From NCBI GenBank assembly GCA_964553915.1, contig CAZKMM010000078.1, forward strand, positions 1 through 12,592: DNA of 12,592 bases, in the 5' to 3' direction. Under the pieces are notes generated by a model. That model searched no databases, was not told where the DNA came from, and was given only the letters and a program-made list of their open reading frames with translations. This document shows, piece by piece, positions 7,282 to 12,592 of this stretch. How positions within the stretch are numbered: position 1 is the first letter of the stretch; each line of letters opens with the position of its first letter. The position numbers and the translations under genes were made by a program. Origin of the DNA: CAZKMM01 sp964553915. GTDB taxonomy: Bacteria; RBG-13-61-14; DRUE01.

Positions 7282-8492
7282 AGCTTTTAGATAGATATAT
7301 TTTAAGGGAGCTTTTCCTTTATTTCTTTGGCTTGCTTTTAATTCTGGCGGTGGTCTTTGTGATTCAGAGGTTAATTTTTTTGACCGAATGGTCTATGCAC
7401 CGGGGAGTGGGAATGGTGGGAATTTTAAAGCTTCTTGCCTGTCTGTTCCCCGGCTTATTTCTCACTGCCATTCCTCTGGTGAGTTTAATGGTGATGATTG
7501 TGGTTTTTTCCCGGCTTTGTGAGGAGAATGAGCTGGTGGTAATTTTTTCCAGTGGGAGGGGAATTTCTTTTTTGCTCGGTTTGGGAGCTTTGTTCTCGCT
7601 TTTTTCTGGCTTGCTTTGTGCTTATTTGAGTTTTTTTCTGGTTCCGGACTCTCTGGTTAAATTTCGTCTGCTCCGCTTTGAGCTGGTTCAGGCAAAATCC
7701 GAGCAGGCGCTTCCCACTCAGAGATTCATTCAATTTGGAGAAGATAGCTGGATATATGTTCAGAGCAAAGATGAGCAGGGATTACATCACCTGATTCTTT
7801 TTCAAGCTTCTTCCGGACCAGATTTAGGTTTTGGAGATGAAAATTTAGTTTTTGCTCAAAGGGGAAGGCTCAGGAGTATCAAGGAGCGGGCAGAAAGCTG
7901 GCTGATTCTGGAAAAAGGTGTGGTTTTAGCCCGGGAGAAAAAAACCGGCTCTGAGCTTTTCTTTCAATTTGAAAAAGCGAGCCTGAAGTTATTTCTGGAA
8001 AGTGAAAAAATAGCTCGTTCAATAAAAAAAGCTCTGGAGACCAAAACTCTGCCCGGATTATTGAAAATCTGGGGAAAAAGATTTTCCCAAAAGGATGCTG
8101 TCCTTTCCTCAAAAGACCGAGAATATAGAACCCAGCTTCTGGTGGAGATTCACCAGAGGCTGGCGCAGGTGGTAAGTTGTGTTTTACTTTTTCTCTGGGG
8201 GGTGGGCTTGGGAGTTAAGCCTCCGAGAAGCTCACGAACCGTTTCTTATGTACTCGGAATTGCGGGAGGATTCAGCTATTACTATTTGAATGTAGTTTTC
8301 AAGGCGCTGGCATTAAAGGGAAGTTTAAATCCTGCCCTTTCCCTCTGGCTTCCAGTTTTGGTGATATTGCTTACCGGGGGAGGGCTGGTCTGGGCACGGA
8401 TAAAAGGAAAGGAACCTCTTGTATTTCTTTACCAATTTGACCTTTACTTTAAAGAATGGCTGAGCCGGAGAAAAAATGAAAATCTTAGATAA
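7278..8492 (+). CDS. lptF: LptF/LptG (YjgP/YjgQ) family permease, LptF-like
   Basis: A 404-residue permease. It opens with the family signature Met-Lys-Leu-Leu-Asp-Arg-Tyr-Ile and a first membrane helix. Two more helices follow: one contains Pro-Gly-Leu-Phe-Leu-Thr-Ala-Ile-Pro-Leu (about 56-65), the other lies just after Glu-Asn-Glu-Leu-Val-Val, the cytoplasmic coupling region that meets the ATPase. Residues of about 125 to 290 form the soluble periplasmic jelly-roll part, and three C-terminal helices complete the six-helix plan. In known systems LptF and LptG pair with the LptB ATPase to lift lipopolysaccharide out of the inner membrane towards the LptC-LptA bridge. No lptA, lptB or lptC is in the window. 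The order lptF then lptG matches the usual arrangement, and the genes overlap by 17 bases. The assignment of F versus G rests on order and length. Confidence 0.85.
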   Translation: MKLLDRYILRELFLYFFGLLLILAVVFVIQRLIFLTEWSMHRGVGMVGILKLLACLFPGLFLTAIPLVSLMVMIVVFSRLCEENELVVIFSSGRGISFLLGLGALFSLFSGLLCAYLSFFLVPDSLVKFRLLRFELVQAKSEQALPTQRFIQFGEDSWIYVQSKDEQGLHHLILFQASSGPDLGFGDENLVFAQRGRLRSIKERAESWLILEKGVVLAREKKTGSELFFQFEKASLKLFLESEKIARSIKKALETKTLPGLLKIWGKRFSQKDAVLSSKDREYRTQLLVEIHQRLAQVVSCVLLFLWGVGLGVKPPRSSRTVSYVLGIAGGFSYYYLNVVFKALALKGSLNPALSLWLPVLVILLTGGGLVWARIKGKEPLVFLYQFDLYFKEWLSRRKNENLR

Positions 8493-9561
8493 ATATATTT
8501 CCAGACATTTTCTCGCTCTTCTCATCTCCGCCAATCTCATCTCTATGCTGATTTACCTTTTAGCGGGAATCTTAGACCGATTGAATTATATGATGATAAA
8601 AAAGGGATTGAGCCTTGCCCAGATTATCTCTTATTTCCTTTACCAGGTGCCCCAGCTTTACTATTACTGCGCCCCACTTTCGGTAATTTTTGCTCTGCTT
8701 TTAACTCTGGGAATTTTAAGCCAGAGAAATGAATTGACCATCATCAGAGGAGCAGGATATAGCTGGTGGCAGATTGCCCGAATCCCCTTAATCTATACCC
8801 TGATTTATGCCTGGATTATGTATCTGGTGGGAGGCTGGCTGATTCCTTTTTCCAATCAAAAGGTAAAAGAGTTTGAGTTTAAGGAAATAAAAAAACAGGC
8901 AGAGATGCCCATCACCAATCTCTGGCTCTTTAATCGCAAAGATGAAAACCATCAATATGCTATTTGGGTTGGGCTTTATCTCCCTCAAGAAAACCGGATA
9001 AAAAATTTAAAGGTTTATCTTTTGAACTCTGATTTCTTTCCTATGAGCCAGCTTCGGGCAAAAAAAGCCCAATACCTGGGGAAGGGGAAATGGCGACTGG
9101 AAAAGGTGAAAATTTTCAAATATCACCATTTTGCTCCTCCGGAATTAAAAACCAAAGAACACCTGGAAAAAATCCTGCCTTTGAAACCAGAGGGTCTGGT
9201 CTCCTTCCAGAAATTTCCTGAGGAGTTGAGCATTGGAGAGTTGAAGAGGTATATCCAGCAGTTAAAGGCTTTTGGGCTTGCCTCACGGGAATTTCTGGTA
9301 GAGCTCAACAGCAGATATTCGCTTCCCTTTGCCTGCCTGGTTCTTTTTGGGCTGGGGGTGGGAATTGCTCTCAGAATCCAGAAGCCCCGGGGGATTTATC
9401 TTAATCTGGGCTGGGCACTTTTTTTCTGCTTTGCTTATTTTGCGGTAATGGCAATGTCTCTTTCTCTGGGAAAAAGCGGAAAGATGCCGGCTTTCCTTTC
9501 TGCCTGGCTGGCAAATTTTCTTTTTGGGGCAGTGAGCGGATACCTGATTTTGAAAAGATAA
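8476..9561 (+). CDS. lptG: LptF/LptG (YjgP/YjgQ) family permease, LptG-like
   Basis: A 361-residue paralogue of the preceding permease. It starts Met-Lys-Ile-Leu-Asp-Lys-Tyr-Ile and shows three N-terminal helices, a periplasmic jelly-roll domain of about residues 121-285 and three C-terminal helices. The coupling region reads Arg-Asn-Glu-Leu-Thr-Ile-Ile-Arg-Gly-Ala-Gly-Tyr-Ser, close to the family consensus before helix 3. It is expected to form the heterodimer with LptF that extracts lipopolysaccharide or a related lipid. The ATG has a GGAG (8467-8470) 5 bases upstream and lies 17 bases inside lptF. This is the last + strand gene of the cluster. Its stop (9559-9561) is one base from the stop of the opposing gene, and I see no hairpin plus T run to end transcription there. 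Confidence 0.87.
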   Translation: MKILDKYISRHFLALLISANLISMLIYLLAGILDRLNYMMIKKGLSLAQIISYFLYQVPQLYYYCAPLSVIFALLLTLGILSQRNELTIIRGAGYSWWQIARIPLIYTLIYAWIMYLVGGWLIPFSNQKVKEFEFKEIKKQAEMPITNLWLFNRKDENHQYAIWVGLYLPQENRIKNLKVYLLNSDFFPMSQLRAKKAQYLGKGKWRLEKVKIFKYHHFAPPELKTKEHLEKILPLKPEGLVSFQKFPEELSIGELKRYIQQLKAFGLASREFLVELNSRYSLPFACLVLFGLGVGIALRIQKPRGIYLNLGWALFFCFAYFAVMAMSLSLGKSGKMPAFLSAWLANFLFGAVSGYLILKR

Positions 9562-9562
9562 G

Positions 9563-10417
9563 TCAAAAAGGCAGGGAAACCAGAAGCTGATAATTGGGCT
9601 CTTTCTCGCCCGGCTCGGCTTTTACCTTCCCTTCCTGTTCCAGCTTGGAAAGATGCCCGAGAACCGTTATTTTTGCGGCCCGGTGAAGTGCCGGGTGAAT
9701 CATTCCCACATAAATTTTTTCCACCAGCTCCTGAGCTGTAAGGGGAGCCTGCTGGAGAAGTTTAAGAATTTGAACCTCCCGAAGCTGGCGATGTTCAATT
9801 AGATTATTTAAATGCTGGTAAGGCTCAGTAATAATCGGACCGTGTCCGGGAAGGATTATCTTCAGCTCCAGCTTTTTGACCCGTTCCAGAGAATTAAGAT
9901 ACTCCTGCATATCTCCCTCTGGCGGACCCACCAGACTGGTTCCTTCTCCCACCACCAGGTCGCCGGTGAAAAGAACTCCGAGGGATTCCAGATAAAGAGA
10001 AATATGTCCCGGGCTATGCCCCGGGGTATGAAGAATCTGGATTTTTCCCAGCTCACTTTCAAGGGATTTTTCTTCTTCAATCCACTGGTCAATTTGCTCT
10101 GCCCTTCCTCTTTGCTCCAGAGGTGGTTTTGCCTTAATATGGGCAATAATCTCAGGCTCCAGCTCAGATTTTATTTGTTTAAGATTGCTGGTATGGTCAA
10201 GGTGTCCGTGAGTAAGGAGGATTTTTTCCAGCCGGGCAGAATTTTGCTCAAGAAAATCCTTTAAAAATTTCACCAGCCCGGGGTCCTGATAGCCGGTGTC
10301 AATTAAGACCAGATTTTTAAACCCCAGCAGATAAAGATTGGTGGTCTGCCAGCCCGGGGGAGGAGTTAATTCGCTTTTGAGCAGATAGATTCCCTCTAAA
10401 ATCTGCTGAAGAATCAT
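9563..10417 (-). CDS. LACTB2-like MBL-fold metallo-hydrolase with C-terminal winged helix
   Basis: A 284-residue cytosolic protein with no signal peptide. The metal-binding set is complete: Thr-His-Gly-His-Leu-Asp-His (H70, H72, D74, H75), Thr-Pro-Gly-His-Ser-Pro-Gly-His (H134), Gly-Asp (D153) and Pro-Gly-His-Gly (H192). A two-zinc hydrolase site is therefore expected. Residues of about 205-284 look like the winged-helix tail of the LACTB2 group (Gln-Glu-Leu-Val-Glu-Lys-Ile-Tyr ... Leu-Glu-Gln-Glu-Gly-Lys-Val). Relatives include a human mitochondrial endoribonuclease and many untested bacterial hydrolases, so thioester, phosphodiester or RNA substrates are all possible. The ATG overlaps the stop of the upstream exported MBL gene as ATGA, which indicates tight coupling. 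It is the last gene of the minus-strand operon and ends one base from lptG. Confidence 0.87.
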   Translation of the reverse strand: MILQQILEGIYLLKSELTPPPGWQTTNLYLLGFKNLVLIDTGYQDPGLVKFLKDFLEQNSARLEKILLTHGHLDHTSNLKQIKSELEPEIIAHIKAKPPLEQRGRAEQIDQWIEEEKSLESELGKIQILHTPGHSPGHISLYLESLGVLFTGDLVVGEGTSLVGPPEGDMQEYLNSLERVKKLELKIILPGHGPIITEPYQHLNNLIEHRQLREVQILKLLQQAPLTAQELVEKIYVGMIHPALHRAAKITVLGHLSKLEQEGKVKAEPGEKEPNYQLLVSLPF

Positions 10418-11148
10418 TTCCAGCTAAGCACAATAATTTCTGGTTTTTCTGGCAGTTTATTAATTACAAAGAGGTTTTTTCCCATTTCTTTCACATTGTC
10501 CTTGCCCTTGATAAATCCCTCCAGACCATTGAGGGAAAGTTTGCAGACTTCAGTCTTATAATGCATCGGAAAGATAAGCTTGGGATTTAATTGATTGATT
10601 ACCTGGTCTGCCTGCTTTGCGTCAATAGTATAAACCCCACCAACCGGAATCATCAGAACATCCACTCTGCCGATTTTCTTAACCTGCTCGGGGCTGAGCA
10701 GATGTCCGAGGTCTCCTAAATGAACTATCCGAACTCCGGAAACCTCAATCACCAAGATGCTGTTTTTTCCCCGGAGCTTTCCTTTTAAAGGGTCGTGATA
10801 ACAGGGGACGGTGTAAATATGAAGATCTTTGAATTTTTCATCTACCTGATTCCAGTCTTTGGTTTGAGGGTTCAGTCCCCGGATAATTCTGGGATTTCCC
10901 TGCGCCATCTGGACATAATTATGGTCAAAATGCTCGTGGCTTACCAGCACCAGCTCCGGAGCTACTCTGGGAATTGGATAGCCTACCTGAGGGTTAAACG
11001 GGTCAATTAGAATTTTGGTTCCCGGTTTAGAGGTAATCAGGAAGCAGGAATGTCCGAACCAGCGGATTTTTACCTGTGCCTGAAGTGAATTTCCGCTCAG
11101 CCCCATCAGTAAACCTAAACTTAAAATCAAGCCGAAGATTTTTTTCAT
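10414..11148 (-). CDS. Exported UlaG-like MBL-fold metallo-hydrolase
   Basis: A 244-residue protein. Residues 1-24 form a clear Sec signal peptide: Lys-Lys near the start, a Leu/Gly-rich core and a likely cut after Leu-Gln-Ala. The mature protein starts with Val-Lys-Ile-Arg-Trp-Phe-Gly-His-Ser-Cys-Phe (26-36), the mark of the UlaG-like branch. The metal motif Ser-His-Glu-His-Phe-Asp-His follows (H71, H73, D75, H76), then His-Leu-Gly-Asp-Leu-Gly-His and a C-terminal Met-His-Tyr-Lys-Thr. It is probably a periplasmic or secreted metal hydrolase. UlaG itself is a lactonase for ascorbate 6-phosphate, but this branch has many untested members and an exported form need not share that substrate. A strong GGGAGG lies 6 bases upstream of the ATG. 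The gap to the FHA gene is 15 bases, and the gene overlaps the next MBL gene by 4 bases. Confidence 0.85.
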   Translation of the reverse strand: MKKIFGLILSLGLLMGLSGNSLQAQVKIRWFGHSCFLITSKPGTKILIDPFNPQVGYPIPRVAPELVLVSHEHFDHNYVQMAQGNPRIIRGLNPQTKDWNQVDEKFKDLHIYTVPCYHDPLKGKLRGKNSILVIEVSGVRIVHLGDLGHLLSPEQVKKIGRVDVLMIPVGGVYTIDAKQADQVINQLNPKLIFPMHYKTEVCKLSLNGLEGFIKGKDNVKEMGKNLFVINKLPEKPEIIVLSWK

Positions 11149-11154
11149 TGTCTC

Positions 11155-11160
11155 CCTCCC
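11155..11160 (-). promoter_or_regulatory. Strong ribosome binding site of the exported MBL gene
   Basis: Read on the minus strand this is GGGAGG, 6 bases before the ATG at 11148 and within the 15-base gap after the FHA stop codon. It contrasts with the absence of any such site in front of the FHA gene. Confidence 0.6.
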
Positions 11161-11163
11161 TGG

Positions 11164-11943
11164 CTATCGCCGGATCCGGAAGTAAAAGGTAAGTTTGGTT
11201 TTTCCCAGTTGAATCTGGTCGCCATTTCTGATTTTAATGGCGCTGACCAGCTTGCCATTTACTCTGGTGCCATTAGTGGAAGCCAGGTCTTTGATGGTGA
11301 TTTTATCCTTGCTGTGAATTTCTATTTGAGCGTGCCGGACCGAGACCGAATCATCATCTAAGCTAATATCTGCGGATTTTCCCCGACCGAGCACCGTGCT
11401 TCTTCGCTTTAAGGGAAATCGCTGTCCCTTGTTCGGACCCGCCTCAACCTCCAGAACCGCCTGATATTCTTCAGGAAGCTCCGGATTGGCAATTCCGCTT
11501 CCCAGCACACTGGTTTCTTCATCCCAGCTTGGGGTAATAGGCTCTAGTTGTTCGGTTCCCGGCTCCTCATATATTGCATAAGGGTCAGCGATAATACTCA
11601 CCAGGAGCTTGGTTTCTCCTAGCTGGATTTCGTCAAGATTTTGAAGCGGGCAGGAGCTTACCCGCTCGCCATTGACCAAAGTGCCATTGGTAGAGTTCTG
11701 GTCATAAATTATTATATCCTCCTGGCTCACTTCAATGGTGCAGTGCCGGGAGCTAACCGTGGGGTCATTGATGACAATATCGCAGTTTTTTCTCCCGACC
11801 GAGGTGATGAGTTTTTTTAGCTCAAACTTTTTCCCGGCTTCCGGTCCTTCCAATACCTCCAGATAAATCTTTAAATTGGGAGGAACCTCCCCCTCCCGTT
11901 GTTGATTTTTTCCCTGCGAGATTCTGGTTTCTTCCGTGCCCAT
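11164..11943 (-). CDS. Two-FHA-domain phosphothreonine-binding protein
   Basis: A 259-residue soluble protein with no signal peptide or membrane helix. FHA domain 1 spans about 26-117: Val-Gly-Arg (R51), Ser-Ser-Arg-His (64-67), Asn-Ser-Thr-Asn-Gly (83-87). FHA domain 2 spans about 161-256: Leu-Gly-Arg (R187), Ser-Val-Arg-His (201-204), Ala-Ser-Thr-Asn-Gly (221-225). Both keep the residues that hold phosphothreonine. The 45-residue acidic linker contains Trp-Asp-Glu-Glu-Thr-Ser-Val (140-146), similar to the phosphorylated Glu-Thr-Thr-Ser motif of GarA/OdhI. The role is probably phospho-dependent binding downstream of a Ser/Thr kinase, none of which lies in the window. The ATG at 11943 has no Shine-Dalgarno and sits at the predicted transcription start; an adjacent in-frame TTG at 11946 is the alternative. 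It is the first gene of the minus operon. Confidence 0.88.
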   Translation of the reverse strand: MGTEETRISQGKNQQREGEVPPNLKIYLEVLEGPEAGKKFELKKLITSVGRKNCDIVINDPTVSSRHCTIEVSQEDIIIYDQNSTNGTLVNGERVSSCPLQNLDEIQLGETKLLVSIIADPYAIYEEPGTEQLEPITPSWDEETSVLGSGIANPELPEEYQAVLEVEAGPNKGQRFPLKRRSTVLGRGKSADISLDDDSVSVRHAQIEIHSKDKITIKDLASTNGTRVNGKLVSAIKIRNGDQIQLGKTKLTFYFRIRR

Positions 11944-11971
11944 CAATTTTTATCTTAAAGATTTAATTGAT
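11942..11971. repeat. Nested inverted repeat over the FHA promoter and start codon
   Basis: Outer arms ATCAATT (11942-11948) and AATTGAT (11965-11971) enclose inner arms ATCTT (11952-11956) and AAGAT (11958-11962) around a single A at 11957. Twelve positions pair, with TTT against TT between the arms. The dyad covers the -10 box, the predicted transcription start and part of the start codon, so it could be an operator. Its AT-rich content means chance is not excluded. Confidence 0.45.
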
Positions 11972-11980
11972 TTTCGTCAA
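11952..11980 (-). promoter_or_regulatory. Sigma-70-type promoter of the FHA operon, apparently leaderless
   Basis: On the minus strand the -35 box is TTGACG (11980-11975). A 17-base spacer follows, then the -10 box TAAGAT (11957-11952). Transcription would be expected to start about 7 bases later, near 11945, at most a few bases before the ATG at 11943. The mRNA would therefore have essentially no leader, which agrees with the lack of a Shine-Dalgarno sequence. Confidence 0.5.
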
Positions 11981-11996
11981 CAATTTTTTGGCTTGA

Positions 11997-12025
11997 TTGA
12001 CTTCTGGCTCGGAGAATGTTAATTT
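11997..12025 (+). promoter_or_regulatory. Candidate promoter of the thiolase gene
   Basis: The -35 candidate is TTGACT (11997-12002). At the standard 17-base spacing lies TAATTT (12020-12025), which keeps the key TA...T positions but is otherwise weak. A start near 12032 would give a leader of about 24 bases that includes the AGGAGG site. Slightly shifted -10 boxes are possible. Confidence 0.35.
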
Positions 12026-12042
12026 TAATTTCCAAAAAAGTT

Positions 12043-12048
12043 AGGAGG
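12043..12048 (+). promoter_or_regulatory. Consensus ribosome binding site of the thiolase
   Basis: AGGAGG lies 7 bases before the ATG at 12056. It is the best Shine-Dalgarno sequence in the window and fixes the thiolase start. Confidence 0.75.
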
Positions 12049-12055
12049 TAGATAA

Positions 12056-12592
12056 ATGGTAAGGGAAGTAGTGCTTACCTCTGCGGTTCGCACTGCCATT
12101 GGCAGTTTTGGCGGAGCCTTAAAGGAGGTCCCGGCAATGGAGCTGGGAGCAATTGTAGTTAAAGAAGCAATGAGGCGCTCCAGGATTGAGCCAGAAATGG
12201 TTGAGGATGTGATTTTTGGTTGTTGTATGATGCGACCGGATGAATACACCATTGGCAGGCTCATCGGCTTAAAATCAGGAATTCCCTTCACCACCCCGGG
12301 AGTGACGATTCAGCGTCAGTGTGCCAGTGGAATGCAGGCGGTAGTTTATGGTGCCCAGCAGATTATGCTCGGCGATGCGGAGATTATTGTTGCCGGCGGA
12401 GTTGAGACAATGAGCCGGGCTCCCTATTACTTAAAAGATGCTCGCTGGGGAGCCAGACTCAGACATCGGGAAATGAGCTGTGGGCTCTGGGATGGTCTGA
12501 CTGATTCTTACTGCGGATTGATTATGGGCTTGACCGCGGAGAATCTGGCAGAGAAATATAATATCTCTCGCCAGGAGCAGGATGAGGTTGCC
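12056..12592 (+). CDS. Thiolase (acetyl-CoA acetyltransferase / acyl-CoA thiolase), 3' end missing
   Basis: The first 179 codons of a thiolase; the frame is still open at the right edge. It starts Met-Val-Arg-Glu-Val-Val-Leu-Thr-Ser-Ala-Val-Arg-Thr, the usual opening of the family. The nucleophilic cysteine is C89 in Gln-Arg-Gln-Cys-Ala-Ser-Gly-Met-Gln-Ala, the same residue number as in the well-studied Zoogloea enzyme. Gly-Gly-Val-Glu-Thr-Met-Ser-Arg-Ala-Pro follows, as expected. The enzyme joins or splits acyl-CoA units, either condensing two acetyl-CoA or cleaving 3-ketoacyl-CoA. The catalytic His and second Cys lie beyond the edge, so the biosynthetic and degradative types cannot be separated here. 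It is transcribed away from the FHA operon and probably opens another operon to the right. The start is set by AGGAGG at 12043-12048. Confidence 0.92.
   Translation, partial: MVREVVLTSAVRTAIGSFGGALKEVPAMELGAIVVKEAMRRSRIEPEMVEDVIFGCCMMRPDEYTIGRLIGLKSGIPFTTPGVTIQRQCASGMQAVVYGAQQIMLGDAEIIVAGGVETMSRAPYYLKDARWGARLRHREMSCGLWDGLTDSYCGLIMGLTAENLAEKYNISRQEQDEVA

Larger units (their letters stand above)
11944..12055. promoter_or_regulatory. Divergent control region between FHA operon and thiolase
   Basis: A 112-base AT-rich stretch is the only real intergenic space in the window. It holds two back-to-back TTGAC boxes (11976-11980 on minus, 11997-12001 on plus) separated by 16 bases, promoter candidates in both directions and a dyad at its left end. 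The thiolase ribosome binding site is at its right end. Confidence 0.6.

Noticed and set aside
8063..8088. Inverted repeats GAAAATCT/AGATTTTC and GGGAAAA/TTTTCCC inside lptF.
   Set aside because: Arms of 7 to 8 bases with short loops are expected a few times by chance in 12.6 kb, and no T run follows.
8456..8479. Seven-codon minigene (Met-Ala-Glu-Pro-Glu-Lys-Lys) ending in ATGA at the lptG start.
   Set aside because: Too short to support. lptG has its own GGAG, and the bases are explained by the lptF reading frame.
9597..9618. GGGC...GCCC hairpin just beyond the lptG stop, considered as a terminator.
   Set aside because: The stem is only 4 bases, the T run is short and displaced, and it lies in the coding region of the opposite gene.
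12025..12294. Open frame of 89 codons on the minus strand inside the thiolase start.
   Set aside because: It is the antisense shadow of a clear thiolase with its own ribosome binding site and conserved motifs.

Overview
This window looks like an ordinary chromosomal segment of a diderm (Gram-negative-type) bacterium. The evidence is a pair of LptF/LptG-type permeases, a protein with a Sec signal peptide, a two-FHA-domain protein and a biosynthetic thiolase. Genes are tightly packed and mostly overlap by 1 to 20 bases. Base composition is moderate, roughly mid-forties percent G+C by eye. I see no transposases, integrases, phage genes, tRNA, rRNA or CRISPR repeats. The species cannot be named; an uncultured candidate-phylum or FCB-like lineage is only a guess.

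Region 1 (1-9561, all +) is one long gene string. It holds a 5'-truncated polytopic PIG-V-like glycosyltransferase, a UDP-galactopyranose-mutase-like FAD oxidoreductase and a SAM methyltransferase with a zinc-ribbon head. These are followed by a B12-binding-type radical SAM enzyme, a GT39-like polytopic glycosyltransferase, a GT2 glycosyltransferase with a membrane tail, a possible 36-codon ORF, and then lptF and lptG. The natural reading is synthesis and tailoring of a lipid-linked glycan or glycolipid, followed by lipid transport towards the outer membrane. Most junctions suggest translational coupling.

Region 2 (9563-11946, all -) is a three-gene operon read towards lptG: a double-FHA protein, an exported UlaG-like metallo-beta-lactamase-fold hydrolase and a cytosolic LACTB2-like metallo-hydrolase. 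Its last stop codon lies one base from the lptG stop codon. Its first gene appears to be expressed from a leaderless transcript, because a TTGACG-17-TAAGAT promoter places the start of transcription at the start codon.

Region 3 (11947-12592) is a short AT-rich divergent control region with back-to-back promoter candidates and a nested dyad. It is followed by the first 179 codons of a thiolase with its nucleophile Cys89, running off the right edge.

No clearly new defence or mobile system is visible. The points most worth following are the leaderless promoter with its dyad, a GarA/OdhI-like Glu-Glu-Thr-Ser motif in the FHA linker, a 32-base near-perfect palindrome inside the mutase-like gene, the 36-codon coupled ORF before lptF, and the linkage of a B12 radical SAM enzyme to glycan assembly and lptFG.
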